Shown: positions 26,901 through 34,413 of the stretch, piece after piece | Layout of the letters: every line of letters begins with the position of its first letter | How positions within the stretch are numbered: position 1 is the first letter of the stretch | The notes under the pieces: model-generated | Database searches by the model: none | The model's input: the letters and a program-made list of their open reading frames with translations, nothing else | What the model was told of the DNA's origin: nothing | Position numbers and translations under genes: made by a program | NCBI GenBank assembly: GCA_045804965.1 | Contig: JBJMMD010000047.1 | Location: forward strand, 372,001 to 436,000 | DNA: 64,000 nucleotides | From: CAVTUU01 sp045804965 | Lineage (GTDB): Bacteria; Chloroflexota; Chloroflexia; Thermomicrobiales; UBA6265 | Reading direction: 5' to 3'

Positions 26901-28544
26901 TTAGGCGCCTGTGGGCGTGGCCGCAGCCGGCACTTCATTGTCCGCTGGCGCTACCACTTGAACCGCCGACGCCTCGATCCAACCTTCGACATTGTCAGGT
27001 CCTTGGACCCGGAACCAATCGCCTCGCGTCTCGAGGACCGTCAGGTAATCGTTCTGCTTAAGTTGGTTGCTCACTGTGGCTTTCGCGGTGGGTTTGCTTC
27101 GCAGCTTTGCCGTCAAATCCTTGACGACCGCGGCAGCGGCGGGGAGAACGGTGATGTCAGTGACGCCGACGCCATCCTGTGTGGCGAGGTCCGGTTCCCG
27201 AATGACGCCAAACCAGTACCGCGTGTCCGGCGTTGTCTGGCTCAATTTGACCGAGCCGGCAATGTCCACCGACTCGCCTGGCTTGAGATCGTGGCCGAGG
27301 TCCCAGCGATACGGGTATTGGGTCGGATACGCGCCCGAGACGTTGAGACCGAGACGGTAGGTACCGTTCTTGCCGAAGAAGCCGAGCGTGTCATACGCGT
27401 CGCTCTGGTTGTAGGTGTACTCTCCAGGCACGCTCTTATCGGACTTGATCGTCTTGTCCACCGAGACGTTCTTGACCGTGACCTTGAACTCGAGCACCTC
27501 GCCGGAGCTGAGGACGGTTCGCTTGAATTCGGCATTCGTGATCATGAGATCGGACGGCAGCATCGCCTGGTTCACATTGCCGAGCAGACCACCGAGAGGA
27601 ATTTCGCCGAGCTGGGCGGGCGGCAGCGCGTAAATCGTGGTATCGCCAGGTGTGCGGAGTGAGAGGCGAAGACTCCCTTTCTCATTCTTGACAGTTTGGG
27701 CGGCGAGCAGCAGCCGTTGTGCCTGGTCGGGATCGACCGCCAGCGTTACACTGATCGCCTTGGGCCGTGCCACCGGCTCACCCGTTGCTGTGTTCTCACT
27801 TGGATTCGACGCTGTTGGTTGAGGCGTAGGTGTAGGCTCGGCGCCGCCATCTGCGGTGCCTGCGTCGTCAGGCGACAGCGCTTGGGCGACCGCAAGAACC
27901 TCGACGTCCTGCACGATATAGGACGCGACCGGCTGGTCGTAGTTGTTGTTGTTTGTGTCCTGGGTGTTGTCACTCTTGTCAGCGTTATCGCTCGAATCGT
28001 TTGACGAGCCTGAGCGCGAACCTGGACTGAGGTCGATCTGCTTGACGTGAAGATCGAAGAAGCCGATGACGTCGACGTGGTCGCCCGGTTGAACCAGGGC
28101 GCCGGCCCCAATGACTTCATCGAACATAAGTGAAAGAGCACGCTTTCCCGCTGGAACGTTGTACGCGAACGTGTCGCCTAGGGAACTCGCGGCCGAGCTG
28201 TCAGTGACGCGGCTGTTCAGCACTTGCTCGCCCTGAGAGATGGCGGACGTGGTGACCATGCCGATCGCCGCGTCGGCCGATGTTAGAGCGCGCGCGTTCT
28301 TATCGGCCGGCAGCACCTGCTTGAGCTCGACCATGCTTTGAGTGATCGTCGTGTTGACCCCGATGTCTTGACTGGCGATCAACACCGCGACGGTCGGAAT
28401 CGAAGTTGCCGTCGGCACAGTCGCGCCGGCCTGAGTCGGCGTCTTTTCATTTCCCGCGGTTTGGAACATGTAGACAGCGACGGCGGCAATCGCCGCCAGC
28501 GCTATCGCCAAGATGACTGTCCGCCGGTTGTGTGGAGTCTTCAA
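26901..28544 (-). CDS. cpaB: Flp pilus assembly protein CpaB/RcpC with C-terminal SH3-like domain
   Basis: This 547-residue protein has an N-terminal membrane anchor (about 10-30) and a SAF domain (VLIASQDIGVNTTITQSMVE). The RcpC/CpaB core follows (GDTFAYNVPAGKRALSLMFDEV, then GDHVDVIGFFD). An Asp/Asn/Ser-rich insert and PTPTPQPTAS linker interrupt the core. The C-terminus has an extra bacterial SH3-like domain (AKLRSKPTAKATV to GWIEASAVQVV), which may bind peptidoglycan. Typical CpaB proteins are about 250-300 residues, so this one is almost twice as long. Start is TTG 28544 after AAGGGAA. Confidence 0.9.
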   Translation of the reverse strand: MKTPHNRRTVILAIALAAIAAVAVYMFQTAGNEKTPTQAGATVPTATSIPTVAVLIASQDIGVNTTITQSMVELKQVLPADKNARALTSADAAIGMVTTSAISQGEQVLNSRVTDSSAASSLGDTFAYNVPAGKRALSLMFDEVIGAGALVQPGDHVDVIGFFDLHVKQIDLSPGSRSGSSNDSSDNADKSDNTQDTNNNNYDQPVASYIVQDVEVLAVAQALSPDDAGTADGGAEPTPTPQPTASNPSENTATGEPVARPKAISVTLAVDPDQAQRLLLAAQTVKNEKGSLRLSLRTPGDTTIYALPPAQLGEIPLGGLLGNVNQAMLPSDLMITNAEFKRTVLSSGEVLEFKVTVKNVSVDKTIKSDKSVPGEYTYNQSDAYDTLGFFGKNGTYRLGLNVSGAYPTQYPYRWDLGHDLKPGESVDIAGSVKLSQTTPDTRYWFGVIREPDLATQDGVGVTDITVLPAAAAVVKDLTAKLRSKPTAKATVSNQLKQNDYLTVLETRGDWFRVQGPDNVEGWIEASAVQVVAPADNEVPAAATPTGA

Positions 28545-28577
28545 ATCCGTTTCCCTTGATACGCCCTGCCGGGCCTG

Positions 28578-29777
28578 CTAACCGATGAGCGCGACGACCT
28601 TTGTGCCAAACCCGTCGTATGGATTGAAATCGACATCACCGGCCGCCATGAAGCCGACGTAGTAGCCCAGCAGCTCGCCCTTCTGCATCGAAGGCGACGC
28701 CGGGCAGTGGCCGTTGCCGCAATAGTCCGAGATGTAAAAGACGAGAAACCCGGCAATTGGGGCACTCTTCGTGCCGTTGAAGCTGGCATATGTCCCACTA
28801 AGCATCGGGATGATGATCATGCGGTAGCAGCTGCTCGGCGTGAGCTGGGTGCCGCCATTCCAAAGCTGACCAGCGCGGTCAGGATCGTTGGTAACGAGGT
28901 AATCTGTTGCGTTGGCGCTCGGGCAGGTTCCCTGCGCGGTCACCGCGGCCATCCTGGACGACATTCCCTGGCTGAAGGGCCCGATGAGGTTTCCGGTCTC
29001 AGTCGTCGCCGAACCTGATGATTGCGGTGAGTTGTCTCCGGTGCATTGCGTGGGATCGGCGAGCCGGTCGCGGAACGCGCTACCGCCGTTACCGACGCGG
29101 ACGCCGAGGAAGTTTCCGGCTTTGCTGTCGTCGGTACTGAACTTCATGAGCGTCAATGTGTTCAGCACGACCCCGTTTCCGCCCCAGACGCCGCTCAATT
29201 GCAAAAGGTCTTGCGTCTGAAACAGCGGAGCAATACAGGCAGACCTAACGCTGCCGACTACCGCAATTGCCTGAGTCTTGATTTGGATGTCGGCGAAACC
29301 GAGCCCAATGCCAACGATCGGATGAAAGGTCTTGTGCGCCGTGACGCGCACCGAGTCGTTGAGGACATAGGTTTGGCAGACCAGGATGTCGACATTTGGA
29401 TTCGCATTGCAGCTCTCGCTGCCGGCAGGAGCCTGCGGTGAACAATCGACTACCATGCCTGCCACGCCGTTTTTGATCGTTGCGTAATTGCAGGCAACGG
29501 GACGCGCGCCAACAGGGTCGTTGGGGGACATCGGTAAGTTCTGGGCGCCGGCGAGCGCGGCGGCGTCCACTGAGTTTTGCAAATGACGGCGATTCATCCA
29601 GAGGAGACCGCCGTCCGCGACCAGGGCGGCAAAGCCGAGGAGAGTCATCATCATGATGCTGACATAGATCAGCGCTTGACCCTGCGATTTGCCTTGAAGA
29701 CGCCGAGATACTAAGTTCAATGGGCAGCGGACAATCCGTCCCGCCAATGAAGGCGTTGCTCGGCCAATTAGTCTCAT
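28578..29777 (-). CDS. tadG: TadG-like pilus assembly protein
   Basis: This 399-residue protein shows the TadE/G N-terminus: GQALIYVSIMMMTLLGFAALVADGGLLW, with a single membrane helix, then LQNSVDAAALAGAQNL, the signature of the Flp-assembly TadG N-terminal region. The remainder is extracytoplasmic with paired cysteines (CSPQ..., CNANP, CQTYV). The ATG overlaps the TGA of the TadE gene (ATGA), so the two are translationally coupled; a GGAGGG site is also present. A longer upstream ORF start is rejected because it lies within TadE. It is likely a minor pilin or anchor. Confidence 0.85.
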   Translation of the reverse strand: MRLIGRATPSLAGRIVRCPLNLVSRRLQGKSQGQALIYVSIMMMTLLGFAALVADGGLLWMNRRHLQNSVDAAALAGAQNLPMSPNDPVGARPVACNYATIKNGVAGMVVDCSPQAPAGSESCNANPNVDILVCQTYVLNDSVRVTAHKTFHPIVGIGLGFADIQIKTQAIAVVGSVRSACIAPLFQTQDLLQLSGVWGGNGVVLNTLTLMKFSTDDSKAGNFLGVRVGNGGSAFRDRLADPTQCTGDNSPQSSGSATTETGNLIGPFSQGMSSRMAAVTAQGTCPSANATDYLVTNDPDRAGQLWNGGTQLTPSSCYRMIIIPMLSGTYASFNGTKSAPIAGFLVFYISDYCGNGHCPASPSMQKGELLGYYVGFMAAGDVDFNPYDGFGTKVVALIG

Positions 29778-30238
29778 GGTCTCTGGCCCTCCATCCGCAT
29801 CGTGGCCGTTGTCGTTGTAGAGATGGTCGGGTTCCACGGAGTGCCTGGGAAGAACGCATTGATCAGCGGTGCGATCGCTTTCCATCGGTAGGTTCCAGTC
29901 ACCGTAGCGGTAACTGAAGTGCCGGCAGCCGCGGTCATGTAGCCGCTAGGACTCAAAGTAAAACCCGCCGATTCGAACAGAGGTGATATCTGATCGCCTC
30001 CACAGACCGAGGCCGCGTTTGGGTTGCGAACGACGGCGGAGCGCGCCATTTCTCGGGCGCAGTTGCTCGCTCGGATGTAACCGGTCAAGAACAAACCAAA
30101 ATCGACCATGCCAAAAGAAAGAATCAAAAGGATCGACATCACGATCGCCATCTCGATCATGGCCTGGCCGGGCTTTTCCTTGGCGGCGCGGTGATGTTTC
30201 CCCCTAAAAGGAATTCGAAACTTCAAAGCGGGCCTCAT
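29774..30238 (-). CDS. tadE: TadE-like pseudopilin
   Basis: This 154-residue protein has the TadE motif GQAMIEMAIVMSILLILSFG close to the N-terminus, including the Glu at +5 used in prepilin recognition, followed by ANREMARSA-like NCAREMARSAV. The rest is a small extracytoplasmic domain. It overlaps the prepilin peptidase gene by four bases upstream and the TadG-like gene by four bases downstream, a tight translationally coupled trio. It should be processed by the adjacent peptidase and incorporated in the Flp apparatus. Confidence 0.88.
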   Translation of the reverse strand: MRPALKFRIPFRGKHHRAAKEKPGQAMIEMAIVMSILLILSFGMVDFGLFLTGYIRASNCAREMARSAVVRNPNAASVCGGDQISPLFESAGFTLSPSGYMTAAAGTSVTATVTGTYRWKAIAPLINAFFPGTPWNPTISTTTTATMRMEGQRP

Positions 30239-30750
30239 GACCTAAAGACCAGCGCGGCGACTGCGCCGAGGGCAATTGGAATCGCATATGGCAGGCGGAT
30301 GTTGCTATTCATCCTTGGAGCCTGTTGGGTGTAGAGATCGAGGGCCATGCCTCCAGCAACCGAGACGAGCCGGCGCTTATACAGCAGCACGGCAACAGCG
30401 AAGAGGCCGCCGACCATACTCGTGAAAATCGCGCACCAAAAGACGAATACAGGTCCGCCGAGAGCGCCCACTGCGGCGAGCAGCTTGAGATCACCTGCGC
30501 CTCGCCCGCCAGCCGCAACTGGAATGAAAAAGATTGTCGCCCCAAGCAGTAGACCCATGACGGAAAGGAGCAGCCCAGCTCCTCCGTGCAGGGCAGTGTT
30601 CAGCACGATGCCGAGCGCCATCGTGGGGAAGGTCAGCACGTTGTAGATCCGCCGTCGCCGGATGTCGGTGACAACCGCGATCGAAACGACGACCAGGATC
30701 AGAACCTGGAGCACCGGATTGAGCGGGTTGTTGAACGTGATATCAGGCAT
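30235..30750 (-). CDS. tadV: Flp prepilin peptidase (TadV/CpaA, A24 family)
   Basis: This 171-residue aspartyl protease is of the short, TadV-type A24 class that cleaves Flp prepilins. It has about six hydrophobic segments. The two catalytic aspartates are visible in AVVTDIRRRRIYN (residues about 22-34) and in the GxGD motif GRGAGDLKLL (about 83-92). The normal length for TadV/CpaA is 150-180 residues. It lies 61 bases after the first Flp pilin gene on the same strand. Confidence 0.92.
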   Translation of the reverse strand: MPDITFNNPLNPVLQVLILVVVSIAVVTDIRRRRIYNVLTFPTMALGIVLNTALHGGAGLLLSVMGLLLGATIFFIPVAAGGRGAGDLKLLAAVGALGGPVFVFWCAIFTSMVGGLFAVAVLLYKRRLVSVAGGMALDLYTQQAPRMNSNIRLPYAIPIALGAVAALVFRS

Positions 30751-30811
30751 CGTATCTTCCGGTTCCTCGTGATCGCGACGACTCGTTTAGCGAGGGGCCT
30801 GCTTTGAACTT

Positions 30812-30994
30812 TCAAATCCTGGCAGCGGCGTCCGTAGCCTTGGAGAGAAATACACTCCACAAATCGCTGATCGATTTGCCGGTTGACTGAATCGTCAGGT
30901 AACAGACCAGCGAGAGGAAACCTGCGATAAGCGCGTACTCGATCAGGTCTTGTCCCTGGTCTTCAGTTATCAGACGGTGGAGCGTGTCGAACAT
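30812..30994 (-). CDS. flp: Flp-family pilin (second copy)
   Basis: This is a 60-residue pilin precursor. The short leader ends in EDQGQ, followed by the hydrophobic helix DLIEYALIAGFLSLVCYL. Cleavage is expected after the Gly before QDLIEY; the Glu at +5 and Tyr at +6 match the Flp motif. AAGGAG precedes the ATG. It is a paralogue of the pilin at 31061-31237, with almost the same N-terminus and a diverged C-terminus. Confidence 0.93.
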   Translation of the reverse strand: MFDTLHRLITEDQGQDLIEYALIAGFLSLVCYLTIQSTGKSISDLWSVFLSKATDAAARI

Positions 30995-31060
30995 CGAAGT
31001 CTCCTTGAAGAGATAGGGCGCCGCGGTTTTGAACGCAGCGCCCCATTCCCCTCGACGGAA

Positions 31061-31237
31061 CTAGGCGCCTGCGGCCGCGCTGGCTGCGGCGTTGACCTTG
31101 TCCCAGATCGAGCTGACCGACTGACCCGTCGCTTGGATAACCAAGTAGCAAATGACCGAGACGAACCCTGCGATCAACGCGTACTCGATGAGGTCCTGGC
31201 CTTCTTCCTCGCGAACGATCCGATTGAACAGTTCCAT
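31061..31237 (-). CDS. flp: Flp-family pilin (first copy)
   Basis: This 58-residue Flp prepilin begins MELFNRIVREEEGQ; the mature chain begins QDLIEYALIAGFVSVICYLV after cleavage at Gly. I chose ATG 31237, which has AAAGGAT upstream and gives a normal short leader; the longer in-frame start would add an Arg-rich extension. The C-terminus ends AAASAAAGA. Two pilin copies in tandem may give a major and a minor pilin. Confidence 0.93.
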   Translation of the reverse strand: MELFNRIVREEEGQDLIEYALIAGFVSVICYLVIQATGQSVSSIWDKVNAAASAAAGA

Positions 31238-31330
31238 GATCCTTTTTCTCCCTTTCCGGTTTGACCGGTGATTTCTGCGCGGCATCCAATAGCCGCTAAT
31301 CGTCGACTGCAGATCGGTTCTTTGCCTGAA

Positions 31331-32062
31331 TCAGAGAGGTTGCTCCCTCCTTTCCTGGCCCCCCCAAACGCCTTCGACGTTGTGAGGACGATCAACAGCC
31401 GGCGCCTGCGACGAAATTGTCGCGATCGGCGCGCTCCCGACGGCTCGCGTCGATCGCGAGGCTCGCGCGGAATGCCAACGTGAAAGAGTGACGATGCCGA
31501 TTGCGCCGAGTAGCGCAACAGGCGGATCACTGAGCGCAAAACCTCCGACGAGCACGCCGCCTGCGAGCGCTCCTTCGAGCACGAGGCCGCGGCGGGAGGT
31601 AGCGCTTTGATTTGAAGCGGTCAAGGGAACTTGTCTGACGGGCAGATCGAGGAGAACCGGCAATTGCTCGCTCGCCGCCATCTTCGGCACGTAGGCGAGA
31701 GCGCCGATCTGCGCAGCCGCATCGACATAGTCTGCTGAGTCTCCGTCACCCATGAGAACCACGCGAACGCTTGGTCGCAGCTCGATGAACTTGTTCACCC
31801 AGCCGATGCCACGATCGCCGTGGAGACCCACGTCCGCCAACACGACATCGGGTTTCGTGGTGCGCGCCAGTTCCAAACCGGCGGCCGATGTCGTTGCGAG
31901 ACCGGCGATGCTGCAATGGAATTGATCGCGAACAAACATCTTGAGCTGCTCTCCGAAAGCATCGTTGCTTGCCAGAATTAGAATCTTCGTCACCGCCTGC
32001 AACTCACCGACTAGCGGCCATGACAGGCCAAGCGAACGAAAGAGATTTTTTGAATTGCTCAA
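31331..32062 (-). CDS. Receiver-domain protein with C-terminal membrane segment
   Basis: This 243-residue protein has a receiver-like domain (about residues 24-140: TKILILASNDAF..., phospho-acceptor candidate Asp in VVLADVGLHG) and then a hydrophobic stretch (about 165-195, LVLEGALAGGVLVGGFALSD...VALLGAIGIVTL) ending in a polar tail. No DNA-binding domain is present. It precedes the two Flp pilins and follows a copy of the locus-specific promoter-like element, so it is probably the first gene of the pilus operon. The start is TTG 32062 or GTG 31993; neither has a good ribosome binding site. Receiver domains in Tad loci often belong to CpaE-type localisation proteins. Confidence 0.75.
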   Translation of the reverse strand: MSNSKNLFRSLGLSWPLVGELQAVTKILILASNDAFGEQLKMFVRDQFHCSIAGLATTSAAGLELARTTKPDVVLADVGLHGDRGIGWVNKFIELRPSVRVVLMGDGDSADYVDAAAQIGALAYVPKMAASEQLPVLLDLPVRQVPLTASNQSATSRRGLVLEGALAGGVLVGGFALSDPPVALLGAIGIVTLSRWHSARASRSTRAVGSAPIATISSQAPAVDRPHNVEGVWGGQERREQPL

Positions 32063-32098
32063 GTTCTGTATTGAGTGTAGGTTCAGCGAGGGCTGCGG

Positions 32099-33679
32099 TC
32101 ATGAGCGCTTTCCCGGCTGGACGTTAGGTGATTCCCCCCAAGAGCTGAGAGGAAGGTGCGGCGATTTAACGGCGCCCAGTGTCAGGCGCTGGTTGCACGG
32201 CAGCCCGAGCCACACCAGTAGACCGACGACGACGGGAAGTGCGGCAAGAGGCTGAAATCCGATCAGCCCGCCAAATGACCAGAGATACCCGAACGCAAAG
32301 AGACAGAGAAGGATGACGCGGTGTTGGGCGGATAAGCGACCCGCCTTCACGTCATGCGGTGCCCGTCGAGGTCTCGGTCCTTTCCAGGGAACTCGGTGCG
32401 AAAGGACAGATTCCTCGACTTCGCTCGGAATGACGTGGGAAGGATTCGGAATGACGGGCGGAGTGGCGCTCGGCGTTGCGGTAGTAAGGGCGCTCGGAAT
32501 GACGTGAGAATCCACGTCCACTCTCGTCCAAGCGTCGATCAAGCAAATAATCGGTAAGATCAACAGGCTCGCTTCGTAGAAGAGCGCGTGTGGGCTCAAA
32601 GCGAGGGTGGCGGCGATCGCAAGGCCAAATTGCAGTGGAAATTGCTGTCCCGCTGGTCGTGCGTTTCGCCATGCGAGGATTAAGGGGATGAAGAGCAGGA
32701 CGCCGAGAGATCCCGCGATTCCGTAGGCTTCGATGCTCTTTGGTCCAAAGAAATTCTCAGCAAAGCCCATGAGTGAAATCATGTTGGCGCCGTTCTCATG
32801 CGCCTCGACGACATAGAAATTGCCTCCAGCCAGGTTCATAAAGCCCTGCGGCCAGCCTTGCCCAGCAACCGCGACGCCAACGAGCGCTAGACCCGAACCA
32901 ACCGACCCGGCAGCAGCAATCACACGCCAGCGACGTTGCCAGAGCAAAAGCGCAAGCAGGGGAACGGCGAGCTGCGGCTTATACAGCAAGAAACCAAGCC
33001 AGAGACCGGCTTGCCCAGGCTGGTCCCGACGAAGTGATGAATAGCAGCCGGCAAAGCAAAGAAACGAGAATGCCACCGTTTGCCCGCCGTATACTGCCGC
33101 CATCAACGGTTGTGAGGTAAAGATCGCCAACATGACCAGAACCGGACGATCACGGACTGTTGGTGAAACTCGTCGGAGCATCTGTACTGCTAGGCTTATC
33201 GCTAATAGCATGCATACCGTCTGAACGATGTATGCCCACAAAAACGGTAAGCGGGCGAGAAGAGCGTACGGCGCAGCTACAAAGGCCGGATAAGCAAATG
33301 GCTGAAAACCGTCGAAGTCGTCTCTTCCCAGCGTGCGTTGCTGCTCTGTTTGTTGCCGATCGAGGTCATAGAGATGAGAGCCATCGCCGCGAAGGACGAT
33401 CCGACCCGCGCTATAGAACGCGTTGAAGTCCGCACCTATTGGTACCTCGCCGCCCCTATAGAAGTTGCCTTCATGAGTGAGGACTGCCCTCACCTGGGCC
33501 AAAAAGCCAATACAAGCGATGACGCTAAAGACCAGGAGCAGCCTGCGAGGCGATGTTAAGCGTTCAATCATCGGAGCACGGGTGCTCACGCATTTCTCAT
33601 CGATGGGAGAGTTATCGTTCGATGTCGCAAGCTGGAACGGACCCAGACTGGGTTGGCTCAAGGAAACCTGATCGATCAT
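32099..33679 (-). CDS. GT87-family (DUF2029) polytopic glycosyltransferase with inserted repeat
   Basis: This 526-residue membrane protein has the start of the GT87 family: DFNAFYSAGRIVLRGDGSHLYD after an N-terminal helix. About ten hydrophobic segments follow. These enzymes transfer a sugar from polyprenyl-phosphate on the outer side of the membrane, as mannosyl/arabinofuranosyltransferases do. Near the C-terminus (residues about 390-450) a hydrophilic segment, VIPSEVEESVLSHR and neighbours, interrupts the helices and is encoded by a DNA repeat (see 32404-32507). The ATG overlaps the stop of the upstream methyltransferase-like gene by one base. It may glycosylate pilin or another surface component (inference). 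Confidence 0.8.
   Translation of the reverse strand: MIDQVSLSQPSLGPFQLATSNDNSPIDEKCVSTRAPMIERLTSPRRLLLVFSVIACIGFLAQVRAVLTHEGNFYRGGEVPIGADFNAFYSAGRIVLRGDGSHLYDLDRQQTEQQRTLGRDDFDGFQPFAYPAFVAAPYALLARLPFLWAYIVQTVCMLLAISLAVQMLRRVSPTVRDRPVLVMLAIFTSQPLMAAVYGGQTVAFSFLCFAGCYSSLRRDQPGQAGLWLGFLLYKPQLAVPLLALLLWQRRWRVIAAAGSVGSGLALVGVAVAGQGWPQGFMNLAGGNFYVVEAHENGANMISLMGFAENFFGPKSIEAYGIAGSLGVLLFIPLILAWRNARPAGQQFPLQFGLAIAATLALSPHALFYEASLLILPIICLIDAWTRVDVDSHVIPSALTTATPSATPPVIPNPSHVIPSEVEESVLSHRVPWKGPRPRRAPHDVKAGRLSAQHRVILLCLFAFGYLWSFGGLIGFQPLAALPVVVGLLVWLGLPCNQRLTLGAVKSPHLPLSSWGESPNVQPGKRS
32101..32139 (-). promoter_or_regulatory. Tad-locus repeated promoter-like element, copy B (before the receiver gene)
   Basis: Plus-strand sequence ATGAGCGCTTTCCCG is identical over 15 bases to copy A, then GCTGG and TAGGTGATTCCCCC after nine bases. 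It overlaps the last codons of the GT87 gene and lies 38 bases before the TTG start of the receiver-domain gene. The palindromic half is less perfect than in copies A and C. Confidence 0.55.
32404..32507. repeat. Dispersed-repeat-like cluster inside the GT87 gene
   Basis: Three units ending in TCGGAATGACG occur on the plus strand at about 32424-32436, 32445-32456 and 32493-32505. The first extends to CCTCGACTTCGCTCGG. Translated on the minus strand it gives the VIPSEVEES type of peptide, which resembles repeats dispersed in many environmental bacterial genomes. The element keeps the reading frame, so the gene looks intact. Confidence 0.6.
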
Positions 33680-34356
33680 TACGGAATCCGTGGCACAAAA
33701 CGAGGCGTGTTTGCGGTGTAGGCGGCGTAGTCAGGAAACGCAAGGCTAAGAAGTCGCTCTTCGTGTCGCGCTCTCAACATCTCACCAGTAATGCCGATCA
33801 CGGCAAGCACCAACGCGGCCGGTCCGAACCGCGGCAAAGCGATGAGCAAATACGTGAGGATGTAAGCGGAATAGAGTGGATGCCGGACCAGCGCGTATGG
33901 ACCGTGCCTGACCAAGTTGCGCGCTTCCGGGAAAACACTGAAGTTTCGACGAAGCGTCAGAAGTGCCCAGAACACAAACGAGTAAGCGCAGATGAGTCCG
34001 ATTGTCGTCACGGCCAGCAACCAGTCAGCACGCCATTTCAATGGGAGTAACGAAAGGAGAACCACTGACCAGGTCCCGGCAAATGCAAAAAACTTCGACG
34101 CTAGCCCCCCACTACGCTTGATCGCCGGTCCTCGTGAGAGGAAGAGAGTCGCGTTGAGGAAGAACACCGCCGCGACCATTGTTCGATAGGCAGCGGCCAA
34201 AACTTGATGATCTCGAATTTCATCAAATGCGCCGGACAAGGCGAAAGCGGCGAAGATCGCCCAAACCAAGAAGAGCGCGACATCCCCGGTTCGGAGCGTG
34301 GAGATCCTCAGGCAGCCGAAAATGGACTGCGACTTATTTGCTAACGGTACCTGCAT
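33679..34356 (-). CDS. Isoprenylcysteine carboxyl-methyltransferase-like membrane protein
   Basis: This 225-residue polytopic protein has the C-terminal signature of the ICMT/phospholipid-methyltransferase family: RHGPYALVRHPLYSAYI, then a hydrophobic stretch, then EERLLSLAFPDYAAYTANTPRFVP. Five or so helices are visible. The family uses S-adenosylmethionine to methylate lipids or prenylated groups, but many bacterial members have unknown substrates. ATG 34356 is preceded by AAGGAT and preferred over an ORF start 14 codons earlier. The gene lies between the DnaB-like ATPase and GT87 genes and is coupled to the latter by a one-base overlap. Confidence 0.8.
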   Translation of the reverse strand: MQVPLANKSQSIFGCLRISTLRTGDVALFLVWAIFAAFALSGAFDEIRDHQVLAAAYRTMVAAVFFLNATLFLSRGPAIKRSGGLASKFFAFAGTWSVVLLSLLPLKWRADWLLAVTTIGLICAYSFVFWALLTLRRNFSVFPEARNLVRHGPYALVRHPLYSAYILTYLLIALPRFGPAALVLAVIGITGEMLRARHEERLLSLAFPDYAAYTANTPRFVPRIP

Positions 34357-34413
34357 CTGATCATCCTTGGTCGACCTTCGATCCGATCTGTCCCGCAAAC
34401 GGGGGTAGTCAAA

